From contig NZ_SUPK01000008.1 in NCBI RefSeq assembly GCF_005049045.1, forward strand, positions 208,662-272,661: a stretch of 64,000 nt of DNA, written 5' to 3'. The position numbers and the translations under genes are program-made. Positions 1 to 7,794 of the stretch are shown here, piece after piece. Origin of the DNA: Cohnella pontilimi. Its GTDB lineage: Bacteria; Bacillota; Bacilli; Paenibacillales; Paenibacillaceae. The notes under the pieces were generated by a model. The model saw nothing but the letters and a program-made list of their open reading frames with translations, was not told the origin of the DNA and ran no database searches. The first letter of the stretch is position 1. Every line of letters begins with the position of its first letter.

Positions 1-310
1 CGAGAGCGCCGAACCAACGATTCGGCGGAATGGTTTCATGAAACAGCAGCAGAGCGGCCAGAAGCGCAATAATGAAGGCAAAGCTCTGCAGAGGATAGGC
101 AATGCTCAGCGGAAGCCGCGATAAAACAAAAAGCCACACCACGGTGGCGATGCCGTAAATGACAATGCCCAGTAAAATGAGCGGGGAGAACATCACCTGC
201 AGCCAGTTGTCCGCTTGCAGACCGCCCGCTTTGGAAAGACCGATTTTCCAAACGATTTGACCGGTCACGAGAAGCACGATATTCAGCAGCAGGGCGGAAT
301 ATATCATCAT
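1..310 (-). CDS. Small EamA/SMR-like membrane transporter (3' end outside window)
   Basis: The first 103 codons are almost wholly hydrophobic, with helices separated by short loops. The pattern (GQIVWKIGLSKAGG, then VVWLFVLSRLPLSIAYPLQS) is that of small multidrug-resistance/ArnE-F type transporters, which flip lipid-linked sugars or export small molecules. The ATG at 310 overlaps the stop of the upstream DUF2304 gene as ATGA, so translation is probably coupled. With the glycosyltransferase and DUF2304 genes it forms a cassette commonly used to make and flip a polyprenyl-linked sugar for envelope glycosylation; that role is inferred from context. The C-terminus is cut by the window edge. Confidence 0.7.
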   Translation of the reverse strand, partial: MMIYSALLLNIVLLVTGQIVWKIGLSKAGGLQADNWLQVMFSPLILLGIVIYGIATVVWLFVLSRLPLSIAYPLQSFAFIIALLAALLLFHETIPPNRWFGAL

Positions 311-666
311 GGCCGGTCGGCTCCTTGCTCATATTTCTCCAGATCATGCTTCATGATTCCAAGCTCCTGGGTCAACCGGACAATGCGTTCCGCCAGCCGG
401 GAAACGACCACCGTCAGATGAAGGATAAGCAGCAGACAAAGCGTAATGCCCACAAGGAAAAGCAAGGAAGGCGCATATTTGAAGCCCAACAGGGCGGCAG
501 TCGTATCGAGCAATTTCGTGTTCAGGGAAAAAACGAGGATGATGGCACAAAAAAACAGCCACAGCAGCGAGTATTGTTCTCTTAAATACCGCCTGCGAAT
601 TAGCTGCAGCACGAGTACCAACAGCGCTAGGCTAAGCGCCATGGTAACGATTTGAACCTTCTCCAC
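307..666 (-). CDS. DUF2304 family membrane protein
   Basis: A 119-residue protein with three hydrophobic helices and a charged C-terminal tail (RLAERIVRLTQELGIMKHDLEKYE) likely to be a short coiled coil. Size and layout match DUF2304 proteins, which usually sit beside a dolichol-phosphate-mannose-synthase-like glycosyltransferase, as here. The start is GTG at 666, seven bases after a strong AAAGGAGG. It lies 17 bp after the glycosyltransferase and overlaps the next transporter by 4 bp. Biochemical function is unknown; a membrane partner of the glycosyltransferase is the usual suggestion. Confidence 0.72.
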   Translation of the reverse strand: MEKVQIVTMALSLALLVLVLQLIRRRYLREQYSLLWLFFCAIILVFSLNTKLLDTTAALLGFKYAPSLLFLVGITLCLLLILHLTVVVSRLAERIVRLTQELGIMKHDLEKYEQGADRP

Positions 667-683
667 CCGGAATCCTCCTTTGT

Positions 684-1385
684 CTAGCGAAAGCTTTTCA
701 TCATGATGGAGAGCGAAACTTTGACCATATAATATACCGACTTCAAAGAAGTGATGGACGAGCGGCCGGATTGGCGCTGTTCCATCTCGACGGGTACCTC
801 CTTGATGCGGAACTTCTCTTTTTTGACCAGGATCAGAGAATCGACCTCCGGATAATCGGTGGAATAATCCTCTGCAAACATCTCGATCACTTTACGGTTG
901 ATCGCCCGGAAGCCGGAAGTGACATCTTTGAGCGGCTGGCGCGCGAATAAGGTGACGAGAGAAGACAGAATGACGATGCCGGTACGGCGGCCGGCGGAAG
1001 AACGGTAGCCTGTTCGTTCGACGAACCGCGAGCCTACGACCATATCCGCTTCGCCGAGACGAATCGGCTCCAAAACTTTGTCCAGTTCCTCCGGTTTATG
1101 CTGTCCGTCGGCATCCACTTGAACCGCCGCGTCGTAGCCTCTGGCGGCCGCATAGCGATAGCCGGTCTGTACCGCTCCTCCGATGCCCAGGTTTTGCGGG
1201 AGGGTGATGACATGCGCGCCTGCGGATTTGGCCACTTGCTCCGTGCGGTCGGACGATCCGTCGTTCACGACGAGGACGGTAAAGTCGGGGTGGAGCTGCA
1301 GAATTCGGCGAATGACTTGAAAAATGCTGCGTTCTTCGTTATAAGCTGGGATAATAATACATACGTTCATCTTTTCCGAGTTCAA
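684..1385 (-). CDS. Family 2 glycosyltransferase, polyprenyl-phosphate sugar synthase type
   Basis: Shows the GT-A fold motifs of DPM1-like enzymes: CIIIPAYNEE at the N-terminus, VVNDGSSDRT, then the metal-binding QVDADGQH and VVGSRF. No C-terminal membrane helices are present, so it is a soluble or peripheral form about 233 residues long. It would transfer a sugar from a nucleotide donor to undecaprenyl phosphate. I chose the TTG at 1385 because AAGGAGG lies eight bases before it; a GTG at 1418 with a weaker site is possible. First gene of a three-gene operon with DUF2304 and a small transporter. Confidence 0.82.
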   Translation of the reverse strand: MNSEKMNVCIIIPAYNEERSIFQVIRRILQLHPDFTVLVVNDGSSDRTEQVAKSAGAHVITLPQNLGIGGAVQTGYRYAAARGYDAAVQVDADGQHKPEELDKVLEPIRLGEADMVVGSRFVERTGYRSSAGRRTGIVILSSLVTLFARQPLKDVTSGFRAINRKVIEMFAEDYSTDYPEVDSLILVKKEKFRIKEVPVEMEQRQSGRSSITSLKSVYYMVKVSLSIMMKSFR

Positions 1386-1589
1386 GAACACTGCCTCCTT
1401 CGACCCACTACCTTTCACTATGTACCTTAATCGTCAGAGCATTGTTCTCCAGTTATTTTTTTTATGTTAAGTTCCTGATTGGAATTTCTCGAAAAATGTA
1501 CGGAGAAAGGTACATAAACATTTAACCTTATTTTGAGGGAGTAGAAACCTAAAATGCCGCTCACATTGGAGAAGGAGGTTGATCATGAT

Positions 1590-1925
1590 ATGTTCAGAGG
1601 CCGGATAAGAGGGGTAATCCCGATGATTATGCTTGCGGCGGCGGTCTTGGTGTCATGCGAGAAACCGGTCGACAGGGATGTGCCGGCATCGGCGAAAGTA
1701 ACCGCGTCTTCGGCGGTTTCGGTTGCATCCGCCGCCCACAATTGCCGCAAGAGTGCTTGGTTCAATTATGGAGTAGTGCGCTCGCGAAGCTGTCGAGAAC
1801 CAACGGAAAAAGCCGGAATTAAGACTGGTGAAATGAACGGTAATAGGAGCAAGAGCGGTGGCGTTCCGATTCTGGTGAATGTGAATAACCAAGCAAGACA
1901 GAAGAAACGGGAGATCGTCTTTTGA
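1590..1925 (+). CDS. Short putative lipoprotein
   Basis: The 111-residue product starts with a basic segment and a hydrophobic stretch ending in LVSC, a plausible lipobox, followed by charged and Ser/Ala-rich sequence. I see no known domain. The ATG at 1590 follows GAAGGAGG at a suitable distance; an upstream in-frame ATG at 1554 has no such site. It stands alone and is followed by a terminator. The low-complexity middle and basic C-terminal half could mean a young or decaying gene. Confidence 0.45.
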   Translation: MFRGRIRGVIPMIMLAAAVLVSCEKPVDRDVPASAKVTASSAVSVASAAHNCRKSAWFNYGVVRSRSCREPTEKAGIKTGEMNGNRSKSGGVPILVNVNNQARQKKREIVF

Positions 1926-1964
1926 TCAGAACGTACGGTTTTTTCGAATGTTCCACGAACACAA

Positions 1965-1988
1965 AAACGCTCTTCAGGGCGTTTTTTT
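1965..1988 (+). terminator. Rho-independent terminator
   Basis: A short stem (AAACGCTC paired with GGGCGTTT, loop TTCA) runs into seven T residues, 40 bp after the small lipoprotein gene. The rest of the roughly 360-bp gap to the next gene (1926-2287) shows nothing I can name. Confidence 0.7.
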
Positions 1989-2287
1989 GCGTGAATATGG
2001 GGATCGGGCGCTCGGACTTTCGGTTGAAAACCTGAGGGATAAAACAGCCCTAAATCATCGACTGAATCCGACAGGATTATCTGACAATTATAGACTAAAT
2101 TGCTATTGTTAATATTTTCAATTGAGAGCAATATGGAGCTGTAGCCGGCAAGTTACTTAAAATTTAATACTAGACAAGAGGTGGTAGGAAAACGTTTTAA
2201 GATAGCAATACCCGAGAGTATTTGTGTCGAGCGAGGTCGGTCGTGCAGAAATGTTCGCGGTACAATAAAATATTGGAGGGATTAATA

Positions 2288-2950
2288 ATGAAATTTATGA
2301 AACAGAAGTTACTCGCCATGGTTGTGCTAGCGATAATGACTGTGCTTTCCCCATTATCTGTATTTGCGTCCACTATAACTCCGCAGACAGTCAACCCTGG
2401 TGCTGTCGCTGAATTGACCATTTATGCTGTTTCTGATTCACCAGCTGGGAATCCAGCTAGCGATGATGGACATGCTTGGGTAACTATTACCAACTACAAA
2501 ACAACAAGTATTACTGTTGGCACGTTACCAGGTATTGCGCAATATAAAACGGTTTCGGTTGGAACATGGGGTAATAAGAGTGAACATAGTGGGGTATGGT
2601 ATAATTTAGAATCCAAATTCAATTTCCAAGCGCATTCAACTTACAGCGGCCGTGTATCTCTTTCAATGGACCTAGATTCTGGTCAATTGAGTACTGTAAA
2701 TAATTACATTGCTAGCCATGATTATTATACTGGTTTACTTAACTGTTCATCCTTTGCGCAGGATGTTTGGAACTCAGTGGCCCCTTCAAATATGCAAGTT
2801 AGTAACGGCGCACCGCTTAATACACCAACAGCATTGCGAGATTCCATCAAGTCAAAGTCTGGATACATCACGAACCGTTCCATTTCGTATGACTATCTCG
2901 TTTATTATGGCAATGGATATGCATCTCCGATTCGCAGCACACAATATTAA
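2288..2950 (+). CDS. Secreted protein, possible permuted papain-fold (NlpC/P60-like) hydrolase
   Basis: A 220-residue protein with a clear signal peptide (MKFMKQKLLAMVVLAIMTV, cleavage after VFAS). The mature part has GHAWVTITN near its start and LNCSSFAQDVWN about 100 residues later. A His in a small beta motif followed much later by Cys-Ser at a helix start is the order seen in circularly permuted NlpC/P60 or LRAT-like folds. The enzyme class is inferred from motif order only. GGAGG precedes the ATG by about eight bases. Base composition is lower in GC than flanking housekeeping genes, which hints at acquisition. Confidence 0.55.
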   Translation: MKFMKQKLLAMVVLAIMTVLSPLSVFASTITPQTVNPGAVAELTIYAVSDSPAGNPASDDGHAWVTITNYKTTSITVGTLPGIAQYKTVSVGTWGNKSEHSGVWYNLESKFNFQAHSTYSGRVSLSMDLDSGQLSTVNNYIASHDYYTGLLNCSSFAQDVWNSVAPSNMQVSNGAPLNTPTALRDSIKSKSGYITNRSISYDYLVYYGNGYASPIRSTQY

Positions 2951-3015
2951 TCAATGTTAGCTAGTAAGACATCTAAACTGAATTGTGGCGCAACTTTAAA
3001 AAATTAAGATTTTGA

Positions 3016-3065
3016 GACACCTCAGGCTGGTACGATCGCGATGCGATATACCATATAGAGGTGTC
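3016..3065 (+). terminator. Long stem-loop, probable terminator
   Basis: GACACCTC at 3016 pairs perfectly with GAGGTGTC at 3058. Inner pairs GGTA/TACC and ATCGC/GCGAT make an extended interrupted hairpin, followed by CTTTTT within ten bases. It lies between the secreted protein and the next small gene and could also be a leader structure of the latter. Confidence 0.45.
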
Positions 3066-3100
3066 CTTAATCTTTTTAATTGGATCAGAGGTGAAAATAT

Positions 3101-3469
3101 ATGCCTATATACAAGAGAAGGATCATTTTAGCAGTTATTTTAGCTCTGTTAGTGTTAGTACTTGGATTTGTTTTTTTATCGTTTGTCTCGAAGGTAATAA
3201 ATCCAAACTATGTGGTTATAAGAAACATTCATGTGAGTGCTAAGGAAACTGTTATAGCAGGAAACTTTGCCGAGAGTGCCGCAAAATACACTGGTTATAC
3301 CGTTAGTAAAAAAGACAAAAAACTATATATTAAAATAAAAGCAAGCTCCTTCGCTTTCGGTAATAAAAGCGATACTTTTAACATCACTATAGATAGAACG
3401 AAATATGGAGAAGTAAACGAAGTTTATCTGAGTAATGGATCCATACAACGAAAAATATGGCCGAGTTAA
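3101..3469 (+). CDS. Small single-pass membrane protein of unknown function
   Basis: A 122-residue product with a strong N-terminal transmembrane helix (ILAVILALLVLVLGFVFLSF) and an extracytoplasmic beta-rich domain of about 90 residues with many Lys, Ile and Val. No family recognised. The ATG follows AGAGGTG at normal spacing. AT-rich like its upstream neighbour, and closed by a strong terminator, so the pair looks like a small acquired island next to a group II intron remnant. Confidence 0.6.
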   Translation: MPIYKRRIILAVILALLVLVLGFVFLSFVSKVINPNYVVIRNIHVSAKETVIAGNFAESAAKYTGYTVSKKDKKLYIKIKASSFAFGNKSDTFNITIDRTKYGEVNEVYLSNGSIQRKIWPS

Positions 3470-3490
3470 TTTGGTTCAAATTTAGTATAA

Positions 3491-3528
3491 GGGAGGTACG
3501 ATTAACATCGTATCTCCCTATTTTTATT
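3491..3528 (+). terminator. Strong rho-independent terminator
   Basis: GGGAGGTACGAT and ATCGTATCTCCC form a 12-bp stem with loop TAAC, followed by a T-rich tail. It ends the small membrane protein gene and lies just upstream of the group II intron remnant. Confidence 0.85.
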
Positions 3529-3843
3529 TGCATGAAGATCATGGACATGTCCATTCATTCAAGACGAATTCGCACGCTTGTTCATAAAATAAGTCATTAG
3601 GTATGAATGGCATACGTAACATCGGACTCGACAACGAGATCGACTGCGTGGACTTCTATAAACCAAAATGCAGGGGATATCGGGTATAAAAGGTGCTTTC
3701 GTGTGGGAGTTACAGAAAAAGATAGAAGGCGGGACAGGAAACCCGTTAGAAAACAACACGTGAGTTTTCTAATGATGAGGGTCTGATCGGTAATATTCAT
3801 CGATCTTTGGATGTAGCAATCCCCAGAGGGGATAATCGCGGAG

Positions 3844-3914
3844 GAGCCGGATGCGACGATCCGCACGTCCGGTTCTGTGAGAGGCCCATGTAATTGCGCA
3901 TGAGCCTACTCGAT
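3844..3914 (+). mobile_element. Group II intron 3' end (domains V and VI), remnant
   Basis: Bases 3844-3875 read as a group II intron domain V: GAGCCGGATGCG, a short loop, then CGCACGTCCGGTTC, including the catalytic AGC and the conserved GCACG bulge strand. It is about two bases shorter than the usual 34. A domain VI-like hairpin follows (GGCCCATG/CATGAGCC) and the element ends in CCTACTCGAT, a typical bacterial group II 3' end. The preceding 3530-3843 region has no reverse transcriptase reading frame on the + strand, so this is an ORF-less or truncated copy; where its 5' end lies is not clear. Confidence 0.75.
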
Positions 3915-3918
3915 TTCT

Positions 3919-4845
3919 TTAAAACACACTCAAAAAGGCTTTCGGCACCGGAGACTCGAACCGCATCAGTTGCCCGGTCGACGGGTGCACGAAGGCGAGC
4001 ACGCTGGCGTGGAGGCCGAGCCGGCCGATCGGCTTCGTCTTGGCTCCGTATTTCTTATCTCCCGCGATCGGATGGCCGATGTCCTGCATATGCACGCGGA
4101 TCTGATTTTTGCGGCCGGTTTCCAGCCGGACCTCAAGCAGCGAGTACGTCTTGCTCGAACGCAGCACCTTGTAATGTGTCACCGCATGCTGACCGTCGCC
4201 CGGTGTCGGACTGGAGTACACCTTCAACGCCGCGTTGGCCTTCAGCCAGGATTCGACAGTGCCTTCCGGCTTGCGAACCTGACCTTCCACCAGCGCCGTG
4301 TAGGTGCGTTCGCGGACAACCTCATGCCAATCTGCCTGCATTTTTTGCTGAACCTGCTCGCTTCGCGCGAACATCATGACGCCGGAGGTATCACGGTCCA
4401 GCCGGTGCAGGACGAAAATCCGGCTGCGCGGATCCTGCTTGCGCACGTAGTCCGTCAGCTGCCGGTATGCGGTCAGCTCTTTCTCCTCGGCCGTGGCGAT
4501 CGACAGCAGCCCGGCGTCCTTGCGGATGACGATGACGTCCTCATCCTCATGCAAAATCGCCATCCCGACGAATCGCACCGTCTCAGGCGGCTTTCCCTTG
4601 CGCACCGTGACCTCGTCGCCGGGCTGAAGCGGATGATTGTAGGCGGTGACGTTTTTGCCGCCCACCGACACTTGCCCGCGGGAGAGCATCGCCTTGACGG
4701 CGTTTCGTCCTTGGCCGGGATGTACGCTGAACAGAAAGGACAGCAGCTCCGCCGGTTCCCGTACCGTGAAGGAGCGGGAAGCTGGAGCTCCGCCTGGCGG
4801 CGTTCGGCCGGCGGAAGTTTTCGTGCTGGGATTTCGGCGTTTCAA
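3919..4845 (-). CDS. RluA-family RNA pseudouridine synthase
   Basis: 308 residues with an S4-like RNA-binding segment at about 30-85 (AMLSRGQVSVGGKNV) and the RluA catalytic motif HRLDRDTSG at 147-155, with D150 as nucleophile. RKNQIRVHM and GDKKYGA are further family motifs. It converts specific uridines in rRNA or tRNA to pseudouridine in the cytoplasm; the target cannot be read from sequence. The start is probably TTG at 4845, with GAGGA upstream. It lies 16 bp behind the CAP/SLH gene, so the two may be cotranscribed although functionally unrelated. Confidence 0.88.
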   Translation of the reverse strand: MKRRNPSTKTSAGRTPPGGAPASRSFTVREPAELLSFLFSVHPGQGRNAVKAMLSRGQVSVGGKNVTAYNHPLQPGDEVTVRKGKPPETVRFVGMAILHEDEDVIVIRKDAGLLSIATAEEKELTAYRQLTDYVRKQDPRSRIFVLHRLDRDTSGVMMFARSEQVQQKMQADWHEVVRERTYTALVEGQVRKPEGTVESWLKANAALKVYSSPTPGDGQHAVTHYKVLRSSKTYSLLEVRLETGRKNQIRVHMQDIGHPIAGDKKYGAKTKPIGRLGLHASVLAFVHPSTGQLMRFESPVPKAFLSVF

Positions 4846-4861
4846 GTGGCGTCCATTCCTC

Positions 4862-6421
4862 TCACACAGGTAAAGTAAATTTCGCGTCGAGCGCGTTCTT
4901 GATAAATTGCACCGCTTCCGCCCTCGTCAAGTTATCCGAGCCTTTATAGCCTTCCACCGTGGCGGCGGTTTTGCCTTTGGAGTAGCCTTTGTCCAGTATG
5001 TACTGAATCGCGGCATTCCCTTTCAGGGGGTTGCCTGCTGCCGAAGCAAGCAACTCGGCGACGGAGGTGCGGTTGATCGGCAGCGACTTGGACTTGGCTT
5101 GGATCAGGCCCTTCAAGCTGAATCCATGCAGCAAAGCGAAATTGTAATAGCCATCCGACCATACGGAGGTTCCTGCGGTGTCGACTTTGGCTCCGTTCGC
5201 TTTACTGAACATGGCGAGAAATTCCTCTTCGCTCACCTTGTTCTCGGGTTTGAAAGTTCCATCCGGGTATCCGCTCACAAAGCCGGCTTCTGCCGCCCAA
5301 TCGATCGTGCTTCGCGCCCAATGGCGCGACGTGTCGGTGAACTTAGACGCCGGTTGTTGCGGGTCCGCTTTGGCGCTCATGAACCGAACGGTGTAAGCGA
5401 TCCGCTTGGAGGAGCCGTCTATCCCCTTCAGACCTTCAATCTGCACCTGATAGGTGTCACCCGCGCTATACTTACCTACTCCGTCGGGACGGAAAATGAC
5501 CGCAGGGCCGGTGCCATAATTACTGTTCTCTACGTTAAAATAAGCGCCTTTGGCGGTGACATTGCGGTTGGCCGCGCCAAGCTTCCATGTTTTGCGGTCG
5601 CTAAGACGTAAGACCGTTACCGATACGGAGTCCGGCGAAAGCTTGCCGTACTCTTTCGGATTCAGGCTCACGGACCAGGCATGATCCGCTTCGAATACCT
5701 CGACGGGAAACGGTCCCTGCGCAGGGTAGGCGATATAGTGATAGTCTACCGTTTCCGTACGGCTCTTGTCGAAAATTTTCAGCGCCGTATAACTGAATTC
5801 GTCCTTCCCTTTCGCCAGTCCCATTCCCACCTTCTTAAGCGGCGGATTAAGGATCCAGCGCCGGTGTCCGACCCGATCGAGGTTCGTCGTATCGGAGTCG
5901 TCCATATACGATTGAACCGAATGGAACAAGATATGATCATTATATCCATAGGAAGCGTAAATATTGGAGGTGCTCGTCGCTTCGTAGCCTTTTTGATAGA
6001 ATTCGTCCGTCATATTTTTCGGCTGCGGCGGTGTATGGCCGAAGTTGCCCTCGGACGCCAGCAGCACCGCCCCGTATTGCGCCTTCAGATTGAGGTCGCC
6101 ATCCGCCGACAAATCCGCGGGCAATCCACTGATAAAGCGGTAAAAGTTGAGCGCGTTGACGCCGTCCTGCACATACTCGGGACGAAGGGACCCCGGGGTA
6201 TACGGACTGGCCACCGAAGGCGCCGTTATGTACGGCTTGTTGAAATCGGCTTTCGGGTTCATCGTTTGCTTCCATAAAGAGGCGATCTGCTGCGCGGTAC
6301 GGACGGGGAGTCCGCTATCCGTTTCGTCAGCTGCGGCCGAGGCCGGATTCAAATTCGGTAACGCCAGAATCGAAAATATCATCGTGAAGATGGCAGTTCT
6401 AGCGGCGAAATTTCGAATCAT
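4862..6421 (-). CDS. Secreted CAP (SCP/YkwD-like) domain protein with SLH repeats
   Basis: 519 residues. A signal peptide (about 1-30) is followed by a CAP domain at about 75-200 with ALNFYRFISGLPADL, EGNFGHTPP and the strongly conserved VGHRRWILNP. A beta-rich region comes next, then at least one clear S-layer homology repeat (FTDTSRHWARSTIDWAAEAG, SGYPDGTFKPENKV) and a weaker one ending LTRAEAVQFIKNAL. SLH repeats attach proteins non-covalently to pyruvylated secondary wall polymer, so this is a cell-surface protein. Substrates of CAP domains in Bacillota are unknown. Confidence 0.88.
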   Translation of the reverse strand: MIRNFAARTAIFTMIFSILALPNLNPASAAADETDSGLPVRTAQQIASLWKQTMNPKADFNKPYITAPSVASPYTPGSLRPEYVQDGVNALNFYRFISGLPADLSADGDLNLKAQYGAVLLASEGNFGHTPPQPKNMTDEFYQKGYEATSTSNIYASYGYNDHILFHSVQSYMDDSDTTNLDRVGHRRWILNPPLKKVGMGLAKGKDEFSYTALKIFDKSRTETVDYHYIAYPAQGPFPVEVFEADHAWSVSLNPKEYGKLSPDSVSVTVLRLSDRKTWKLGAANRNVTAKGAYFNVENSNYGTGPAVIFRPDGVGKYSAGDTYQVQIEGLKGIDGSSKRIAYTVRFMSAKADPQQPASKFTDTSRHWARSTIDWAAEAGFVSGYPDGTFKPENKVSEEEFLAMFSKANGAKVDTAGTSVWSDGYYNFALLHGFSLKGLIQAKSKSLPINRTSVAELLASAAGNPLKGNAAIQYILDKGYSKGKTAATVEGYKGSDNLTRAEAVQFIKNALDAKFTLPV

Positions 6422-6513
6422 GCTGTTTCACTCACCTTTCTTGTGGGTAAAGCGTGCTGTGATTCTTCTATTCTACTATTTTTCGACTTCCACCCTACCC
6501 ATTCGTGATAGAA

Positions 6514-6542
6514 TTGACGATTAAAAAAGTTTAATGTATAGT
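6514..6542 (+). promoter_or_regulatory. Sigma-A promoter of the Ytr-like operon
   Basis: TTGACG at 6514-6519 and TATAGT at 6537-6542 are separated by 17 bp, close to consensus. The -10 box touches the palindromic operator at 6541-6562, so a bound repressor would block polymerase. Confidence 0.75.
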
Positions 6543-6562
6543 GTGTATATCTACATACACAC
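6541..6562. promoter_or_regulatory. Palindromic operator for the GntR (YtrA-type) repressor
   Basis: Perfect 8-bp arms, GTGTGTAT and ATACACAC, around a 6-bp centre. It overlaps the promoter of the operon whose second gene is a YtrA-type GntR repressor. Position and symmetry indicate autoregulation; binding itself is inferred. Confidence 0.72.
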
Positions 6563-6615
6563 CTGAACAATTTTGTGCCGACACGAGAACGAGCGGCATA
6601 GAGGAAAGGAGCCCT

Positions 6616-7341
6616 ATGACCGGTTGGAAAGCGGTATGGACGATTGCCCGATTCGGTTGGAAAAGAGATTGGATCGGCGTGATGATCACCTTCCTGTTCG
6701 CCATGTACGTGGGAGGATCCATTGCGTTCAACCTGCAGTATCTGCTTACGGAGAACGAGCCCCTATGGGCGATGAACATGCTGGTCGATTGGCTTTACCT
6801 GATGACGTTTCCCGCTTTCGGGTGCTTGATGAACCGCACTTCTTTCGCGATTTGGCGCGATGACGTCTATACGAGGAGAATCGCTCATTGGCGCACGATG
6901 CCCATTCCACTCGCGTCAATCGTGCAAGCGCGGTTGCTCCAATCCGTGTTTCAGCTTCCGCTGATCGGCTTTCCGTTCTTGTTCTTACAATATGCTCTTT
7001 CGCCGGGGCTGCAGGAACTGGTTTCTCCGATGCAGTTGGCTGCGGTGGGTGTCATCTGGATTTGCTATTCCGTTGTGGTGAATACCGTCTTGGTATGGCT
7101 GGAGTTGAGCACCAGTGGTAAGCGGTATGTCCAAGGCTACCTGATGTTTATCCTCCTATGCGTCGCTGCCGCTGTGATTTGCAGATTGGCGGATGTGCAA
7201 TTGTTTCGCGAAACCTTAAAACTGATCGAGTCCGGGCAATACGGCTGGCTGCCGGTGTTTGCCGTGATAGCGGGCGCTTGCGGGTATGCCGGTTATCGGA
7301 TGACATTGAGAACAATGCGGAACAGACCTTACGTTTTTTAA
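6616..7341 (+). CDS. ABC transporter permease-like membrane protein
   Basis: 241 residues with about six hydrophobic helices and few charged loops, resembling ABC-2 type or bacitracin-type permease subunits. The ATG follows AGGAAAGGAG. It is the first gene behind the operator/promoter pair and is followed by the GntR regulator, two ATPases and a second permease, so it probably forms the membrane part of one of the two ABC systems. Ytr-like operons respond to cell-wall antibiotics in Bacillus subtilis; the substrate here is unknown. Confidence 0.7.
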   Translation: MTGWKAVWTIARFGWKRDWIGVMITFLFAMYVGGSIAFNLQYLLTENEPLWAMNMLVDWLYLMTFPAFGCLMNRTSFAIWRDDVYTRRIAHWRTMPIPLASIVQARLLQSVFQLPLIGFPFLFLQYALSPGLQELVSPMQLAAVGVIWICYSVVVNTVLVWLELSTSGKRYVQGYLMFILLCVAAAVICRLADVQLFRETLKLIESGQYGWLPVFAVIAGACGYAGYRMTLRTMRNRPYVF

Positions 7342-7374
7342 GGGAATGCCGTAGTGAAGAGAGGAGGTGGCCCT

Positions 7375-7794
7375 GTGCGGCTGCCGATCCGCATTGACGA
7401 ACAACGGCCGGAACCCCTCTATCATCAGATCGAAGTGCAGCTGCGCGGGCTCATCCTGGGCGGAGAGCTGCAGGAAGGGACGGCGCTTCCGTCCATCCGG
7501 GAGCTGGCGGTTTCCTTAAAATGCAGTGCGATTACGATACGGCGGGTGTACCAGGATCTGGAGCATGAAGGCTTGATCCGTACGCGTCAAGGAGCGGGTA
7601 CATTCGTGGCCCGGGTCGAGACGGCCGAATTGGACCGTCATCGCGTAACCCGCGTGATGGAAGAGCTTGAGAAGGCGGTAGAAGCGGGTCTCGCGCTCCA
7701 TTGCACGATCGAAGAGATCGAGGATGCTTTTCGACAGATTATGAGGACCAAATCTTCTGAGCAAAGGGGAGATTCCGAAGATGACCGGGAATAA
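7375..7794 (+). CDS. GntR-family repressor, YtrA subfamily
   Basis: About 139 residues: a GntR winged helix (PLYHQIEVQLRGLILGGELQ, LPSIRELAVSLKCSAITIRR, GLIRTRQGAGTFVA) followed only by a short helical tail. That is the architecture of the small YtrA subfamily, which dimerises without a ligand-binding domain. I chose the GTG at 7375, seven bases after GAGGAGG, over the GTG at 7354. It overlaps the next ATPase gene by 14 bp. It probably represses its own operon at 6541-6562. Confidence 0.88.
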   Translation: MRLPIRIDEQRPEPLYHQIEVQLRGLILGGELQEGTALPSIRELAVSLKCSAITIRRVYQDLEHEGLIRTRQGAGTFVARVETAELDRHRVTRVMEELEKAVEAGLALHCTIEEIEDAFRQIMRTKSSEQRGDSEDDRE

